A stretch of 64,000 nt of DNA from Diplonema papillatum (taxonomy: Eukaryota > Euglenozoa > Diplonemea > Diplonemida > Diplonemidae), in contig JAPJBO010000005.1 in assembly GCA_030068145.1 (NCBI GenBank), forward strand, positions 310,001 through 374,000. Reading direction: 5' to 3'. The position numbers and the translations under genes are program-made. Under the pieces are notes generated by a model. It searched no databases. It was not told where the DNA came from and saw only the letters and a program-made list of their open reading frames with translations. Shown here piece by piece: positions 1 through 11,256 of this stretch; the first letter of the stretch is position 1; every line of letters starts with the position of its first letter.

Positions 1-314
1 CGCTTTTCACGTTTGTCTCTCTATCGATACGTCGTTTCCGGCTGGGACCCATGAATAGTGCGACCTCACGAAGCCTGCCAAACACCTAAACGCGTATCAC
101 ACCGAATGCAAGTTAGGACGCGCTTCAATTTCGTGGAGTCTGACCATCCGGCAATGAAAATACATAAGTAACGACACACCGCAGTCTCACCATCAACCGA
201 ACTGTCAGCAATACCGCTGAAAAGAAAGCGAAGCTTCGCCAGAGCCTAAAAGGACTTGCACACCACAGCAACCTCGTTTCAGTATACACAAAAGGGGAAG
301 GAAAGGGAAGGAAA

Positions 315-2931
315 ATGACGCACTCGCAAGAGACCTTGATGGACGAAGCGTTCTCTCTCCTCCAGAAAAGTATGCCTTGACTTGTTCTACCGCTGCTTGG
401 AGAATAGTTCGGTCGTCTTTCGTAGTGTTTGATACACGAACACGGCAGCACCTCGGAACAAGAACCGCCCAGCCGGCAGTGATCACCGCAACTCTTTGCT
501 TACTAGCACCTGGCTACTCTCTAGAGGTTATGTCAACTGTCAATCAAAGACCAAAACTGCCGGCTTCTTGAGCCACAAAACAGTCCACCAAAGCAGAATG
601 TTCCCTGACGGACTATCATTTCATTGCATGGCGAGAAGTTTTCTTACGGAGTCTGACAGTCTCGTTGGGTTGTCTGCATGAAGCTACATCACCTGATTTA
701 CTCCCGCGTTTCTAGGCCTGCGTTCTGTCTCTCGTGGCGTTTCCCTTCCTTTCTGAGCATTGCGCAGTGATTTATAAGGGGGGTCTTACGTGGGGGTAAC
801 CCCCACGCTCCAAAAAAGAAAACTGTCGGGGGGCCGCGGGGGACCAGCTACTGAAGGGGGCCGGACCCCGGGGAGCCAGCTTGCTTGGCGGCCAGTTTCA
901 GTCGAATGAGCCAGTCACAGCGGACTTCGTTGACTCTTTTATGAGGGAGTACTTAGTTGTGGCGACATGCCACATGTCATGAGAGTGATCACGACAGTGA
1001 TTCTGGAGATGACACTAACGGTACCGAGGAGCTTCGAACTCAGGAAGCAACCGTGACCTATGCAAATGTGCGCCCTACGCAGCTCAAGTTTGCAAGAGCT
1101 TCGTTATACTTTGATACAGCAGCAGCTGTCCTTACAAGAAGAACCCTGCTTGTTGCACATCCAGTGCCCCCTTCTGAGGCTAGTATTGTAGGTCTGTAGT
1201 ACCCGTTTGCAGCTTACGTTGTTTTAAGTTGAAGTTCCCTGCCGTACCTTTTCCTTTATGATCGAGGGCTGCGCTATGCTACACTGGGGGGTCCTTGGGT
1301 GCAGCTCCGCAACCACACTGAGAAAACACTTTCTTGGTAAAAAGTTAACCACCCCCACAGGCATGTGGAGGAAAACAGAGGACCCAGCTTTCCATATAAA
1401 CCCCTGGCATTGCGGTGCAAAAAGAAAACCCCCCGACCGCACAAACGGACGCACAAACACTCCCGTGCACATACAACAAACAAAATGAGGCCGGTAGGTG
1501 TTTGAAGCGAACTTTCACTCTAAAATAACAAAACGACAGACGGCTCGATTCCACCCGAGAGCATACCGACAGCCCTCCGCGCTGCGGGGCTGAATCCGAG
1601 CGAGGAGGTAGTCCGAGACTTGCAAAAGGAAGGCGGAAAAGGCTCGCAGCCGCTCGACAAGGAAGGGTACAAGAAGCTGGTGTCGGAGATGGATGACCAA
1701 GCGGACACGCTGGAATCGGTCTTGGAGGCCTTCCGTGTCTTCGACAAGAACCTAAACGGCACCGTCAGCACCAACGAGTTCCGGCATATCATGACGTCGA
1801 TGGGAGAGAAGTACACCGACGATGAGTTCAGAGAGCTCGTGCAGGGGTATGTTAGTCTTGGTGGTGCCTACTCTGCGCCTTCTTACACAAATTCCCCAAA
1901 GACGTGGGGAGCCCAAGAACACTCCCCAACCTGGTGAGAACTTGGTGTCGGTCACAAATTCTTTCGAACCTGACTTGCCAAAGCAAGCAACACGAAAGAA
2001 GCCATGCATGCCCCCCCCCCAACAATCCTTCACTAAATCCGCGGTTAAATAACCTGGCCTCAGTGGTGCAAGCACCACGCGCTCTTCAAGCCCATGAAAC
2101 ATTTTTCCCCCCTGAACACGCCTGAACACGAAAGATTTTCCTCCCAAATCCACTACGTATCACGTGTCCGTGGCTTAAAGGACCGAAACACGGCGCAGAC
2201 GGGACCAGTGCGGCTCAACACATACCCATTCCAAGCACGTTCTTGCAATCCCCAAACCCACCCGGTACGTATTGGCTTAAAAGAACCCATTCGACGAAGT
2301 CACCCAGACTCTAAAATCCCGGATTCTCAAGCGAACTACAACTCTAAATTACGTTCAAACCCGTTCAAGTTGGGTTTGCACGCAAAGCACATCCATTTCC
2401 CGTGCAAATGAGTTTCGGAACGGTGCTCAAAACTGTGACCCAGGTGGCGATTGCCGACCGTGACTGCCTAAAACAGACTCCATGGCATCAAAGATGTTCA
2501 GCTGTTGGTGGCTGGGCCGAAAGCCCCGTGCAGCAAACACCGCAAGGTGAAAACAGAAGCCTGAGCCGAATGCCAGATGGAGAACTGACAACCATCCCCA
2601 GCTCTCTCACCCCCCCCTTCGGAGTGAGGAATCACAGGGTGCAGCAGCGTGTCGGCAACTCAAAACCGACGGGCAATAGAGGCTGTGCGTTCAATCAAGC
2701 GTTTATTGTGGTTTAAAGGTTCGGTGGTTTCGGTCTCCGGTTGACCATTGAGGCTGGGAGCCAAGCTTGTAGCTGTTGCGAACGACACCAAGAAGAAATT
2801 CACCTTGAAACACACACATACACAGGTTCGACAACGGAGGTGTGATTCAGTACACGGAGCTTGCCAAGAAGATGCTTCTCCCTTTCCTCGACCATGGTAA
2901 CCCAGCGGACTTCATCGACAAGGTGAAATAA
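315..2931 (+). CDS. EF-hand protein, myosin essential light chain / calmodulin-like, three exons
   Basis: Three exons join in phase: 315-369, 1540-1846 and 2826-2931, giving 155 residues. The donors are GTATGCC and GTATGTT; both acceptors end in CAG. Exon 1 starts at an ATG and encodes an EF-hand-type helix ([10 protein letters not shown]). Exon 2 continues it with [20 protein letters not shown], which is typical of myosin essential light chains and calmodulin relatives. It then carries the one canonical calcium loop visible, [12 protein letters not shown]. Exon 3 supplies a loop that has lost most ligands ([12 protein letters not shown]) and the C-terminus. The length matches a four-EF-hand light chain or calmodulin (about 150 residues). 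By family the role would be binding a myosin neck or acting as a calcium sensor; the partner cannot be read from sequence. The short first exon was found by phase and fit, so it is the least certain part. Confidence 0.75.
1505..1526 (+). repeat. Intron-3'-end repeat (family B), short 3' part
   Basis: The element is reduced to its terminal motif (GAAGCGAACT ... CTCTAAAA). It ends 13 bases before the AG at 1538-1539 that precedes exon 2 of the EF-hand gene. Confidence 0.6.
2022..2115 (+). repeat. Dispersed repeat H, copy 1
   Basis: About 95 bases are nearly identical to 53248-53345, including the shared segment CCGCGGTTAAATAACCTGGC. This copy lies in intron 2 of the EF-hand gene. No coding capacity is seen. 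Confidence 0.75.
2159..2262 (+). repeat. Dispersed repeat family C
   Basis: This is one of six copies of a roughly 100-base element that starts near GTCCGTGGCTTAAAGGACC and ends at CATTCCAAGCACGTTCTTGC followed by a run of C. The others are near 3893, 13369, 27966, 29320 and 53148. It lies in intron 2 of the EF-hand gene. Confidence 0.7.
2281..2346 (+). repeat. Intron-3'-end repeat (family B), near full length
   Basis: The unit reads AACCCATTCGACGAAG, then a proline-codon-like CACCC block, ATCCCGGATTCTCAAGCGAAC and finally CTCTAAA. It lies inside EF-hand intron 2, far from the splice site, so not every copy is at an intron end. Confidence 0.65.
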
Positions 2932-5350
2932 AAGTTCACTGCTTTTGCCCGCTCGGACGCGCAGCTGCTACAAAAGGCAGCCACCTGCCTTCTCTCTCTC
3001 TAGAGACAACCAAAACAAAACGGAAGAGGAGCACTTTCCGAGCTCGATCGGAAAGAAAAAGGCAAAAGGCGACGAAAACGGGTATTCAGGTCAATTTCTG
3101 CAATCACCGAAAAGGTGATTTTCGGCTCGCCCCCAGCAAACTACTGCAGTCGGCGCAGAAAAGAAACTCTCGGGTTTGTTCGTGCTCGCAGCCGAGTCCA
3201 AGGCAGCAAAACAACGGATTTCTCCCCCTCCCCAGGGCCCCCGCCCCTGGATCTTCTCCCAAGAAGACTTGATGCCAACATCAAACATGTATGAAAGGCA
3301 GACAGCCTAAGGTTTTACATAGACGCCAGCTTGGAAGGAAGTGCTCGACAGTGCTGAACGAAAGGATCCCAAGTGCTGCAACTTCCGAACACGTGTTACG
3401 GACGTACGAGGTGGTTTATGTGACACACACAAGCACAGGTAAAAAGTCCTGAGTGGAAAACAACAACACACACGGTGGTGTAAGCGGAGAACAAGGTTCT
3501 TCCCCCCCGCCAGGCTGCGTTACATTACGCAGTAGTCGACACCTTGCTGAGTCTTCGTAACCGTAAACATCGAGCCGACTGCCAACGGGTTTGAGTGCTC
3601 GCTTCCGGGAAAGGGAAAGCAAATCCGACAGTTGGAGGCTATCCGTCAGCCCACCACGCCCCCACATGGTCCATGTGTTCGTAGTGTCGGTCGCAAGAGT
3701 CTTTTTTGGCTTGCCAAAGAGAGTAAAAGAGCGAAAGAGTACGTGCAGTAGTGAGCAGAGAAGAGAAACGAGTGTAAAAGAATGGAGGTAGCACAAACGA
3801 CCAGACCGACGGAGAGACCACCGCATAGTCTTGCCTTTCCTCATTGCTCGAAACCAGCACCATTAACAACGGCCCCCCCACATGGCCCGCCTTGAGTCCG
3901 TGGCGTAAAGGACTAAAACACGGCGTAGACGGCATACCAGCGCGCATTCCAAGCACGTTCTTGCGCACCCCCCCTCATCCCCTTTTCCCCCGACCCCCGA
4001 CAGAAAAGCTCCGTAGCGTACCCCCCTCATTAAGAAGTCCCCCGACTCCCACTATTTACCTTTTATTCTTTCCGGTGTTTATAGGCTTTTCCTCGCGGCG
4101 ACTCACCGACCTCCGGAGAGCTCGCACTCCTACACCTCCATCCCACCTCCTTTTCTGTGATTCCTCCGTAATCTGTACGACGGACGAAGTCTGACTCTCA
4201 GCGACTTGGCTTTTCTCCGACTTGTGTCTGACGCAGAAAATGATCAGAGCAGCAGTACAAAAGTCCGGGCGGTTAATAGTAGCGATTGCCGTATCTGTGA
4301 CGGTGGACTGCACAAGGCCGCTACAGACTACCTCTTTGCACGCGTCGTGTCATGCTTCGGTCGCTTCTTGCCGCGTACTGTTTGTTTCCGGCGGTAAAAC
4401 TAGTTTGAACTTGATATGCAGCAACAATCTGTGACGATAGACTGCACAGGTGGTAATACTAGTAAGACACACCGCGCAAAAACTGGGGCTTTGGGGCTAC
4501 CAACGGCCGGCGTGGATAGCGGTCGCCAATGCACAGGGGCGCCGGCCACGACCGGTGCCTTCCTTTCGAGTAGTGGTTGAGGAAGGTGCAAACATGGAGA
4601 CTGCTGCAGAAGTCCTGCACGAGAGTTGGGCACGTACCTCGTGTGGGGCAGGTGGGCCAGTGACCCGCTTTGAGAACTCTGGAGACTCACGCTTTAGCTC
4701 CAGCTTGTGAGGCTGGACTCTACCGTGTAGCCTTCACCCCCCACTCCTCCCGTATCTAGCGCTCTCCATCTTCGCACAGAAGATGCACTGAGAAGGCGTG
4801 CGCTTTCCCCCACAGCGCGGACGGGAGGAAGCAGTGTTGGGACTAGTTTTTGTGTTACCAGGCTTGGTGCGAAGAACTCGTAGTTGATAGCGTACGGCAT
4901 GAAGCTTGCGACAGCAGGTGAGTTCGGCTAGTGCTCACAAACAAGGGGTTTTGGCCAGTCTGATAGCAAACACGGTGAAGTTGAAGCTGGCGTTAAAGTG
5001 GCGTGCCCGAGTCACACCGACCCGAAAAACGGGTGTGCTGTAGCCACAACGCGTGCAGATGCACACGGAATGGCGGGTGTGACACCCACTTTTTCGATTC
5101 CAGCTTTAGCTCCAGCTTCTGAGGTTGTACTCCACCGTGAATACGGAACTCGGCCGACCCCCACCCCCCGCTCCTGGGACGGGCTTGCTTTAGAAAGCCT
5201 CAGCAAACCTCTGCCACCCCATCACCACTACCATCGCCACCACTCACCCACCCACCCCCCTCCTTTCTTTTCTTGAAATTACGGGTTCACGCCTTTTTCT
5301 CCGCCCTTTGCTTGCGCAGATTGTACGCGTGCCCATCCCAGGGAACACGA
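2932..5350. other. No recognisable gene; repeats only
   Basis: Open frames here are short and unrelated to any family I know. Contents: a family C copy (3893-3970); a segment at 3781-3850 resembling the FBPase intron at 49530-49620; and two related blocks at 4691-4760 and 5103-5180 that share GCTTTAGCTCCAGCTT. The short sequence around 4898-4945 (ATGAAGCTTGCGACAGCAG followed by GTGAGTTC) recurs at 28766-28810 and would fit a small first exon with a donor. Confidence 0.4.
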
Positions 5351-5590
5351 CTAGCACGAGTATTCTGCAAGCAACCCCCGCGCCTGAGCAACGGTGATGC
5401 CCCTGGAAGCGGTGATGAACAGGACAGCGCCCAAGCCAATCCCGCCCACCCACAATGAGGCAGAGTATCCACAAAATTCATCCACGAAAAAAGACATTGT
5501 GGCCATTGTGGCAAGGGCGGTGTATACAAATGGCAGGGACGTGATCAGTGCAAGCTGATGACTTGCGCCTACTAGGCATTTCTCATTCAA
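5351..5590 (-). CDS. Possible membrane-protein exon
   Basis: The minus-strand frame from an ATG at 5590 encodes 79 residues with two clear hydrophobic stretches (LALITSLPFVYTALATMATM and SLWVGGIGLGAVLFITAS), separated by an acidic-aromatic loop (FFVDEFCGY). The composition looks like a genuine polytopic membrane protein rather than a random frame. I do not recognise the family. No matching neighbouring exons were identified, so it may be a single exon of a spliced transporter or a pseudogene fragment. Confidence 0.3.
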   Translation of the reverse strand: MNEKCLVGASHQLALITSLPFVYTALATMATMSFFVDEFCGYSASLWVGGIGLGAVLFITASRGITVAQARGLLAEYSC

Positions 5591-5950
5591 GGAGAATAAA
5601 GCAATCGTCGGTCCTCACCACGACGCAAGTTCAAAAGGTTTTGCATCCTCTTCAAGATAGGTAGCCGGAAGCCTCTCAAACTCGTTTAATTAAAGCCTAG
5701 GACATTTAGGAGCATCACAGAGTCTATTTATCCCGTGACCCCCGGGGGTCCACTGTCACACGAACGTGGGAAACAGCTCTGGTCATCGATTATTGCCCAT
5801 TCTCCCTGGGCCACGAGTGAAAAAGGTTCCAGCCACAATAAGCGAACTTCAACTCTAAAAAGCCACATGGGTAATTGTTGTGGCCATTCTGGCCTCACCT
5901 CTCACTTTTCTCAATCCCCTCAGAATCCAACTGCCTTCGGGTGTCGCCAG

Positions 5951-6046
5951 GAAATACTCGAGGGGCTGCCTTGTGCTTTATTCGGAGGAGGCCAGAGGGG
6001 GAGAAACACTACAAAGTGGGTCTTTTTTGTTGAACGCTTACGGCAA
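5951..6046 (-). repeat. MITE-like repeat family A, inverted partial copy
   Basis: It begins with the family's inverted right end (GAAATACTCGAGGGGCTGCC) and runs to the TTTGTTGAACGCTTACG segment found inside the full copies, in reverse orientation. It sits in the 5' flank of the upstream ankyrin copy. Confidence 0.75.
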
Positions 6047-6110
6047 CAAATAATAATTAAGCAAACACAAACTTACAACAACACCACAAAAAAAACAACA
6101 AAACGGACTG

Positions 6111-6460
6111 CGACAATATTGCTGCCGGAAACAAAGAAGAAACGAGCGAAGCCGTCGCGATGTCGATGTGCAGCGTGATGGCCGCCACTGGGCAGTCGCC
6201 GCTGCACAGCGCGAGCACGCTGGGGTTCTCCGGCATCGCCCGGCTGCTGCTGGAGCGGGGCGTGCCCGTCGGGCAGCAGAAGGGCAACGGGGCTGCCGCG
6301 CTGCACTGCGCCTCGGACGCGGGGCACGCGGAAGTGATAGGAAGGAGCTGCTGCGGGCCGGCGCGCTCGTCGACCAGCCCGACAACTAACTGACGACGCC
6401 GCTGTACCACGCGGCGATCGTGCGGCTGCTGGTGGTCTCCGGCTGCAGAGTAAGTCCCGA
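6111..6460 (+). pseudogene. Degenerate upstream copy of the ankyrin-repeat gene
   Basis: This segment duplicates the 5' leader and start of the ankyrin gene at 6825-7290: the same GACTGCGACAATATTGCTGC leader and the same ATG at 6160 (MSMCSVMAATGQSPLH). Compared with the intact copy, exactly 99 bases (one 33-residue ankyrin repeat) are missing between two copies of CGCCGCTGCAC, as expected from recombination between repeats. A short insertion near 6340 shifts the frame, and a further in-frame block is lost near 6400. The homology ends at a donor-like GTAAGT at 6450. It cannot make a normal ankyrin protein. Confidence 0.75.
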
Positions 6461-6871
6461 ACCCGAAAGCGAGAGGCAGGCACTTTGCTGAGCCCACATT
6501 AAGTTGTCAGTATAAGCGAGAAAAGGAACTGTCCAGCTACCCAGAACTCCCATCACCAGAAATAGTGCATAAGCTCCTTCTAAAGACTTTGCAAGCCGTA
6601 GTTAAAGTGTGTAATCATGCCCACATCTCTCATACTACCCGCCTCCCAGCCTCAATGGTCAACCGGAGACCCTAAGACACCGAAAAACCTATACAATAAA
6701 CGCAGAATCCAACTGCCTCCGGGTGTCGTTAGGAAACAACAAATAAGCAAACACAAACAAACACCAACCAAAAAAAAAAAAAAACGGAAAGGAAACACAC
6801 AAAAAAGCCACCAAAACCGACTGCGACAATATTGCTGCCGGAAACACGGAGAAACGGGCGTAGCCGCCGCG

Positions 6872-7627
6872 ATGTCGATGTGCAGCGTGATGGCCGCTAC
6901 CGGGCAGTCGCCGCTGCACTACGCGGTGTACCGGGGGCAGCTGGCGGCGGTCGAGCTGCTGCTGGAGCTGGGCGCGAACGTGGCGGCGGTCGACTGGAAC
7001 GGGCGGACGCCGCTGCACAGCGCGAGCACGCTGGGGTTCTCCAGCATCGCCCGGCTGCTGCTGGAGCGGGGCGCGCCCGTCGGGCAGCAGAAGGGCAACG
7101 GGGCTGCCGCGCTGCACTGCGCCTCGGACGCGGGGCACGCGGAAGTGATCGAGGAGCTGCTGCGGGCCGGCGCGCTCGTCGACCAGCCCGACAACTACCT
7201 GAAGACGCCGCTGCACCACGCCCTCGAGAGCAGCCGTGCGGACCCGGCGATCGTGCGGCTGCTGGTGGTCTCCGGCTGTGACGTCAACTCGGCCAGGGAA
7301 AACGGGAAGACGCCTCTTTTCGTCGCGGCGGCCCGGGGCCGGGTCGACCTCGCGCAGCTCCTGTTGGAGGCGGGAGCCGACGTGCGGCACGTCTGCAAGC
7401 AGAACAGGACCGCGTTCCACCTCGCCGCGCTGGGCGGGAACCTGGCCGTGGTGAAGCTGCTCCTGGCCGCCGGCGCGGGCATCGACGATTTGGACAACTA
7501 CAGGCAGCCGCCGCTCTTCCATGCAGCTTCGCGGGGCCATCTGCACATCGCGCGTTGGCTCGTCGATCAAGGCGCCGATGTCTCCTTGGCTGGCGTTTCG
7601 TCCCTCAGATGCTTTCAAGGCTCGTAG
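6872..7627 (+). CDS. Ankyrin-repeat protein
   Basis: The frame from ATG 6872 encodes 251 residues that are almost entirely ankyrin repeats. About seven 33-residue units are visible, with TPLH-type starts (SPLHYAV, TPLHSAS, AALHCAS, TPLHHAL, TPLFVAA, TAFHLAA, PPLFHAA) and helix-2 motifs such as IARLLLERGA. Such proteins are protein-binding scaffolds; nothing shows the partner. The frame stays open upstream to 6617, but that part is A-rich leader conserved only as untranslated sequence in the degenerate copy, so I prefer 6872. The C-terminal tail after DQGADVS is not repeat-like and probably reads into duplicated flank or an unspliced intron. GC-rich codon use contrasts with the A-rich leader. 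Confidence 0.7.
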   Translation: MSMCSVMAATGQSPLHYAVYRGQLAAVELLLELGANVAAVDWNGRTPLHSASTLGFSSIARLLLERGAPVGQQKGNGAAALHCASDAGHAEVIEELLRAGALVDQPDNYLKTPLHHALESSRADPAIVRLLVVSGCDVNSARENGKTPLFVAAARGRVDLAQLLLEAGADVRHVCKQNRTAFHLAALGGNLAVVKLLLAAGAGIDDLDNYRQPPLFHAASRGHLHIARWLVDQGADVSLAGVSSLRCFQGS

Positions 7628-7691
7628 CTGGTGGGCACAATATTCAGTAACGTTTGAAGAGCCAGTCTCTAACCGAACCTGGGGGGTGGAA

Positions 7692-7905
7692 CTCCTCCGC
7701 GGATATCGACGATTTGGACAACTACAGGCAGCCGCCGCTCTTCCATGCAGCTTCGCGGGGCCATCTGCACATCGCGCGTTGGCTCATTGACCAAGGCCCC
7801 GATGTCTCTGTAGCGTTTCGCTCTAAGACTTTCAAGACTCGTAGCTGGGTGGGGTCTCTCTGTGGGCAAAATATTCAGTAAGGCCTTGAAAAGCCAGTCT
7901 CTCTG
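7692..7905 (+). pseudogene. Tandem fragment repeating the last ankyrin unit
   Basis: About 210 bases duplicate 7480-7690: the unit around DDLDNYRQPPLFHAA and its 3' flank (both flanks contain AATATTCAGTAA). There is no start codon of its own, and the frame ends soon after the repeat. It could be an alternative 3' exon, but a local tandem duplication is simpler. Confidence 0.6.
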
Positions 7906-9965
7906 ACTTTGGGCTCGGCAAACCTTTTAGAAATAGCCTGATGCGCCGTCTCAGCAAGACTTCTGTTCGAGCAATTACACCTTGCCTTGAGACCGACTGA
8001 GACAATTTGCTGTGGAAGCGGAAGCCTTCTTCTCCACTTTAACCTCTTGACATGCCAACAACTGTGCTGCGCTGCGACGAATAGGTTCTAGTCCATTCGA
8101 GTTTGCGTTGCTCGTGAACGGTAGACTCGTTATTAGAACGTGTCCAAGACAGGACTAGACCACCCCCCCTTTGTGCGGCGCGATAGTCAAGCGCGGGTGA
8201 AGAAGGGCAGGACTAACTACGACTATCAGGTAATTAAATGCCTCGCCTTCACACATGAATGGGCCAATGCGGATTTTGATGGTCCTCGATGCGCACATTA
8301 TTGTCGGTGCAGTACTGCTGTCCGTGTATATTAGTTCGTCGTACCTCGTTCCACAAACCTCAGCTTCAAACTTCGGCGCTGAGTTCGTCCACGAAGAACG
8401 CAGCGTAGCAGGCTCCTGTTCAGCAGCCCGTACAACACATGTGCAGTGTCCCCATCTGTACCATTTCCCATTATTTAATTTAAAAATAAGACCTAACCTG
8501 TAGTAGCTGACTCCGCGTGGCCTGCCTTCCGGCGCCAATAGCAGTGGTCTCACGGGTTCCGCACTATACGCTCAGGTCACTTCGAGTGCCGAGAACGCGC
8601 CCTGCCTGGTAAACGAGGTCACCAAAATGGCCTGGCGCTCGGGTCACGTTGGAGCAACATCAAACGGCGCGTGAACATGCAGCGCCCAAGCCGGAACCTG
8701 TGTTCTATGGACACCCGTGGCGCAAGCTGCAAGATGCCAGAACGTGCCCAGGCGATGAGAATCCGATGCATCCTCGACGAGGTACGTGGCTTACCCCAGG
8801 ATGGTGAAGTTGGAAATGTTAGGCTAATCAGCAGGAGATTTTCTTATGAGAACCCAACGAGGTCGGCTCTTCCGCCCGACTGCTGTACGATGGCAAGCCC
8901 CGGGGTTGAGCGTAGACTCTCGTCTCGTAACACAAAAATCCTTCCCAGGGGAAAAAAAAAAAGAAAAACAAAAGAACAAAGATCTGAAGGAAGAGCAAAC
9001 TCCCGAAGACCTAAACCCCCGAGAATAAGCAAGAGCCAAGCGGAGAAAAGAAGAAGAAAAACACACACACGCTTTGCGCCTGTTTTCTCCATATTTCCAT
9101 TATCCATTTTCATAGAAGAAACGAACCCATTCGAGTCTAGAAGAAAAAGAAGAAAAGAAAAACGTATTTAGAACGGAAACCTCCGCAGTTCCGTCTCAGA
9201 CTGCACGAAACAGAGTTGCGCTGGGCGAGAGCATTCGTTGTCTGCCGGAGGGGGGCAATAAGGGAGACAGGCGAACAAAAAAAAAAAAAAGAAAGGTTTC
9301 AGCGAGTGATCTCGCTGGAAAATAGCTTTCCGCTCAACGGTCCCAGCCAAGTCAAACAAACTGAAAAGAAGTACTTCGCCCGCCGAACGTGCTCATCGCA
9401 ACTTCCGGGGGTGTGTTTTGCCTGGAGGCAAACGACAGAAGAAAAGCGCACTCACCCACACGACGAACAGCTTTACCTCTGAAGATCTGAAGAAAAAACA
9501 ATCGAAACAACCAGAAAGAGCGAAACAACACCTCTTTTCTTCTCCCCCGCTCCACCCCCCGTCCACGGCTGAAAGCACAGGACGACGGAGATCTGCAACA
9601 CGAAAGAACCAAAAAGTCCCGGATTCTCAAAGCGGAATTCAGCTCTAAACACAAAAAAAAGAAGAAAAAGGCGCAAAAACAAGAAGGGGGGACTGACCAA
9701 CAACCGCACCATCCTAACCCCTTGCCTCGGGACACAACCGACCGGCTCGTGAGCATCGGTGGGCACCAGCTCGTCCCCCTCCTTCTCCCTTTGTTGTCGA
9801 CGACAAACAAGTAGAGGAATAGCAGAAAACTACTGATTTTCTTCTTTTTTCTATTCAAGCTCGTCTCACTCATAAACACCCCCCCCCCCCCTCCCCCAGT
9901 TTGAAAGCACCGACTCCTTGAAGTAGTGGTGAAACCTGCGGAACACCGGGGATTCGGCGGTAAAG
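7906..9965. other. No recognisable gene; one weak exon candidate
   Basis: A frame from ATG 8677 stays open to a strong donor (GAG followed by GTACGTGG at 8782), giving about 35 basic residues of no known family. Downstream are A-rich and polypyrimidine stretches, a family B copy (about 9615-9651, CCCGGATTCTCAAAGCG ... CTCTAAA) and a C-rich acceptor-like tract at 9885-9900. The candidate exon at 8677 could be the 5' exon of the gene at 9966 or unrelated. Confidence 0.3.
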
Positions 9966-11089
9966 ATGCAGGCGGTCATGCTTTCCCGGGAGTCGTCGGC
10001 GGTGTACGATTTGCGAGCGAGGGGTCATAGTGAGTCGGGGGGTAGTCCGGCGGTGTCTCGGACGTCTTCCAGCCTCAAACGGGCGTCCCCCGTCCGCCGC
10101 CTTGCGTCGAAGAACGTCAGCTTCAGCGACGCGAACCCCGACAGCCCCGGCAACCTCACCCGCTCCATCGCAATCGAAACGCCGTGTACTCCGCTCATCC
10201 GATCTCCCGACTCGCCTTCAGCGTCTCCCGACATCCACAAACCAAATGCCTGCACCACCGCTTGCCAAACCCACGTATGCCTCTCTTTTCCGTTTGCATG
10301 TCACTCCACGGTGTCTCAGTCCTCAACTTCCAAGACTGAAAACTCTCAGCGTTGACATTCAGGGCACTGGGCAGAAGTCACATTCCACTCGCCACCGCCG
10401 TGAAGAAGCGAAATGCTGTGGTTTAGTTAACCGGTTATTCCTCTTGTTTCGTAACAGTTCCAAGCTGACACTTCATTGCGGGCACAACATGCAAGAAGGC
10501 TTGGAAGAAATCAGGAGCCGCGGGTAGCACCCGAGAGCGCCACTCACAGCACCCAATCTAAGTAGCTGCCTGCCTGATCCCCACGAGCATGCGCAGGAAG
10601 CCAACAGGTATCCCGCCTTAACGGCACACGTGTAGGCCCAGAGTTCTCAAAACGGTCACGAACCCACCTACGTGCCCAGGTCCTGTGCAGAACTACTGGA
10701 GCAGTCTCCAATTTGCGGCTTCCTCAACCACTTCAACCACTACGCTGATGACGAGCGAGTCGCGAAATGAAACTTCTCCCCGACAGCATCCATCGCTGGC
10801 GAAAGAGGTGAAGATGCTGCACAAAGAGTTGCATAGGATCGAACACAGCGAGCGGGGCCTGGCGGTGATGTCCCAGTCACAGGACGCCGTCATCAAGGCG
10901 CAGCATCGAATGATCGCGGTTCTCCGCTCCCGCGCCTGCTCGACCGAAGCCTCGAACACGCCCGCCGACCTCCCAGACACAGACTCCGTTAGTTCCGACG
11001 ACACAACCGACTCACGTGACGATGCGGCGCAATTCGACTCGGAATGCCGGTATGGCCACGAGCATATATTAAAGGCACCTGTTTTGTAG
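9966..11089 (+). CDS. Hypothetical coiled-coil protein, at least two exons
   Basis: Exon 1 (9966-10274) starts at an ATG and encodes a Ser/Pro/Arg-rich region with possible phosphorylation sites (SRTSSSLKRASPVRRL, TPCTPLIRSPDSPS). A donor GTATGCC after a complete codon joins in phase 0 to an acceptor TGTGCAG and exon 2 from 10691. Exon 2 contains a helical, coiled-coil-like segment (AKEVKMLHKELHRIEHSE, then SQDAVIKAQHRMIAVLRS) and an acidic Ser/Thr/Asp tail. The frame could end at 11089, but that end lies inside a MITE-like repeat. A donor-like GTATGG at 11050 suggests that the exon ends there and the repeat is intronic. No family is recognised. Confidence 0.5.
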
Positions 11090-11256
11090 GAAATACTTGA
11101 GGAGGCTGCCAGATGCGAAATCAAAGGAGGTAAATGTGCTGTAGCCCAGAAACACTGGTTTATCTGGGTTTAGTGCCGGGCGAAAGCGTTCACTTTGTCG
11201 TGGTTGTCTCCCCCTCGAGCCTTCAAAGTAAGCACAAGGCAGCCCCTCGAGTATTT
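11071..11256 (+). repeat. MITE-like repeat family A, full copy
   Basis: The left end (CACCTGTTTTGTAGGAAATA) and right end (GGCAGCCCCTCGAGTATTT) are imperfect inverted repeats of each other. The copy lies just after the putative donor of the coiled-coil gene. Confidence 0.75.

Noticed and set aside
6689-7618. A 309-residue minus-strand frame opposite the ankyrin gene
   Set aside because: Shadow of the GC-rich ankyrin frame. No motif, and the sense frame explains the conservation.
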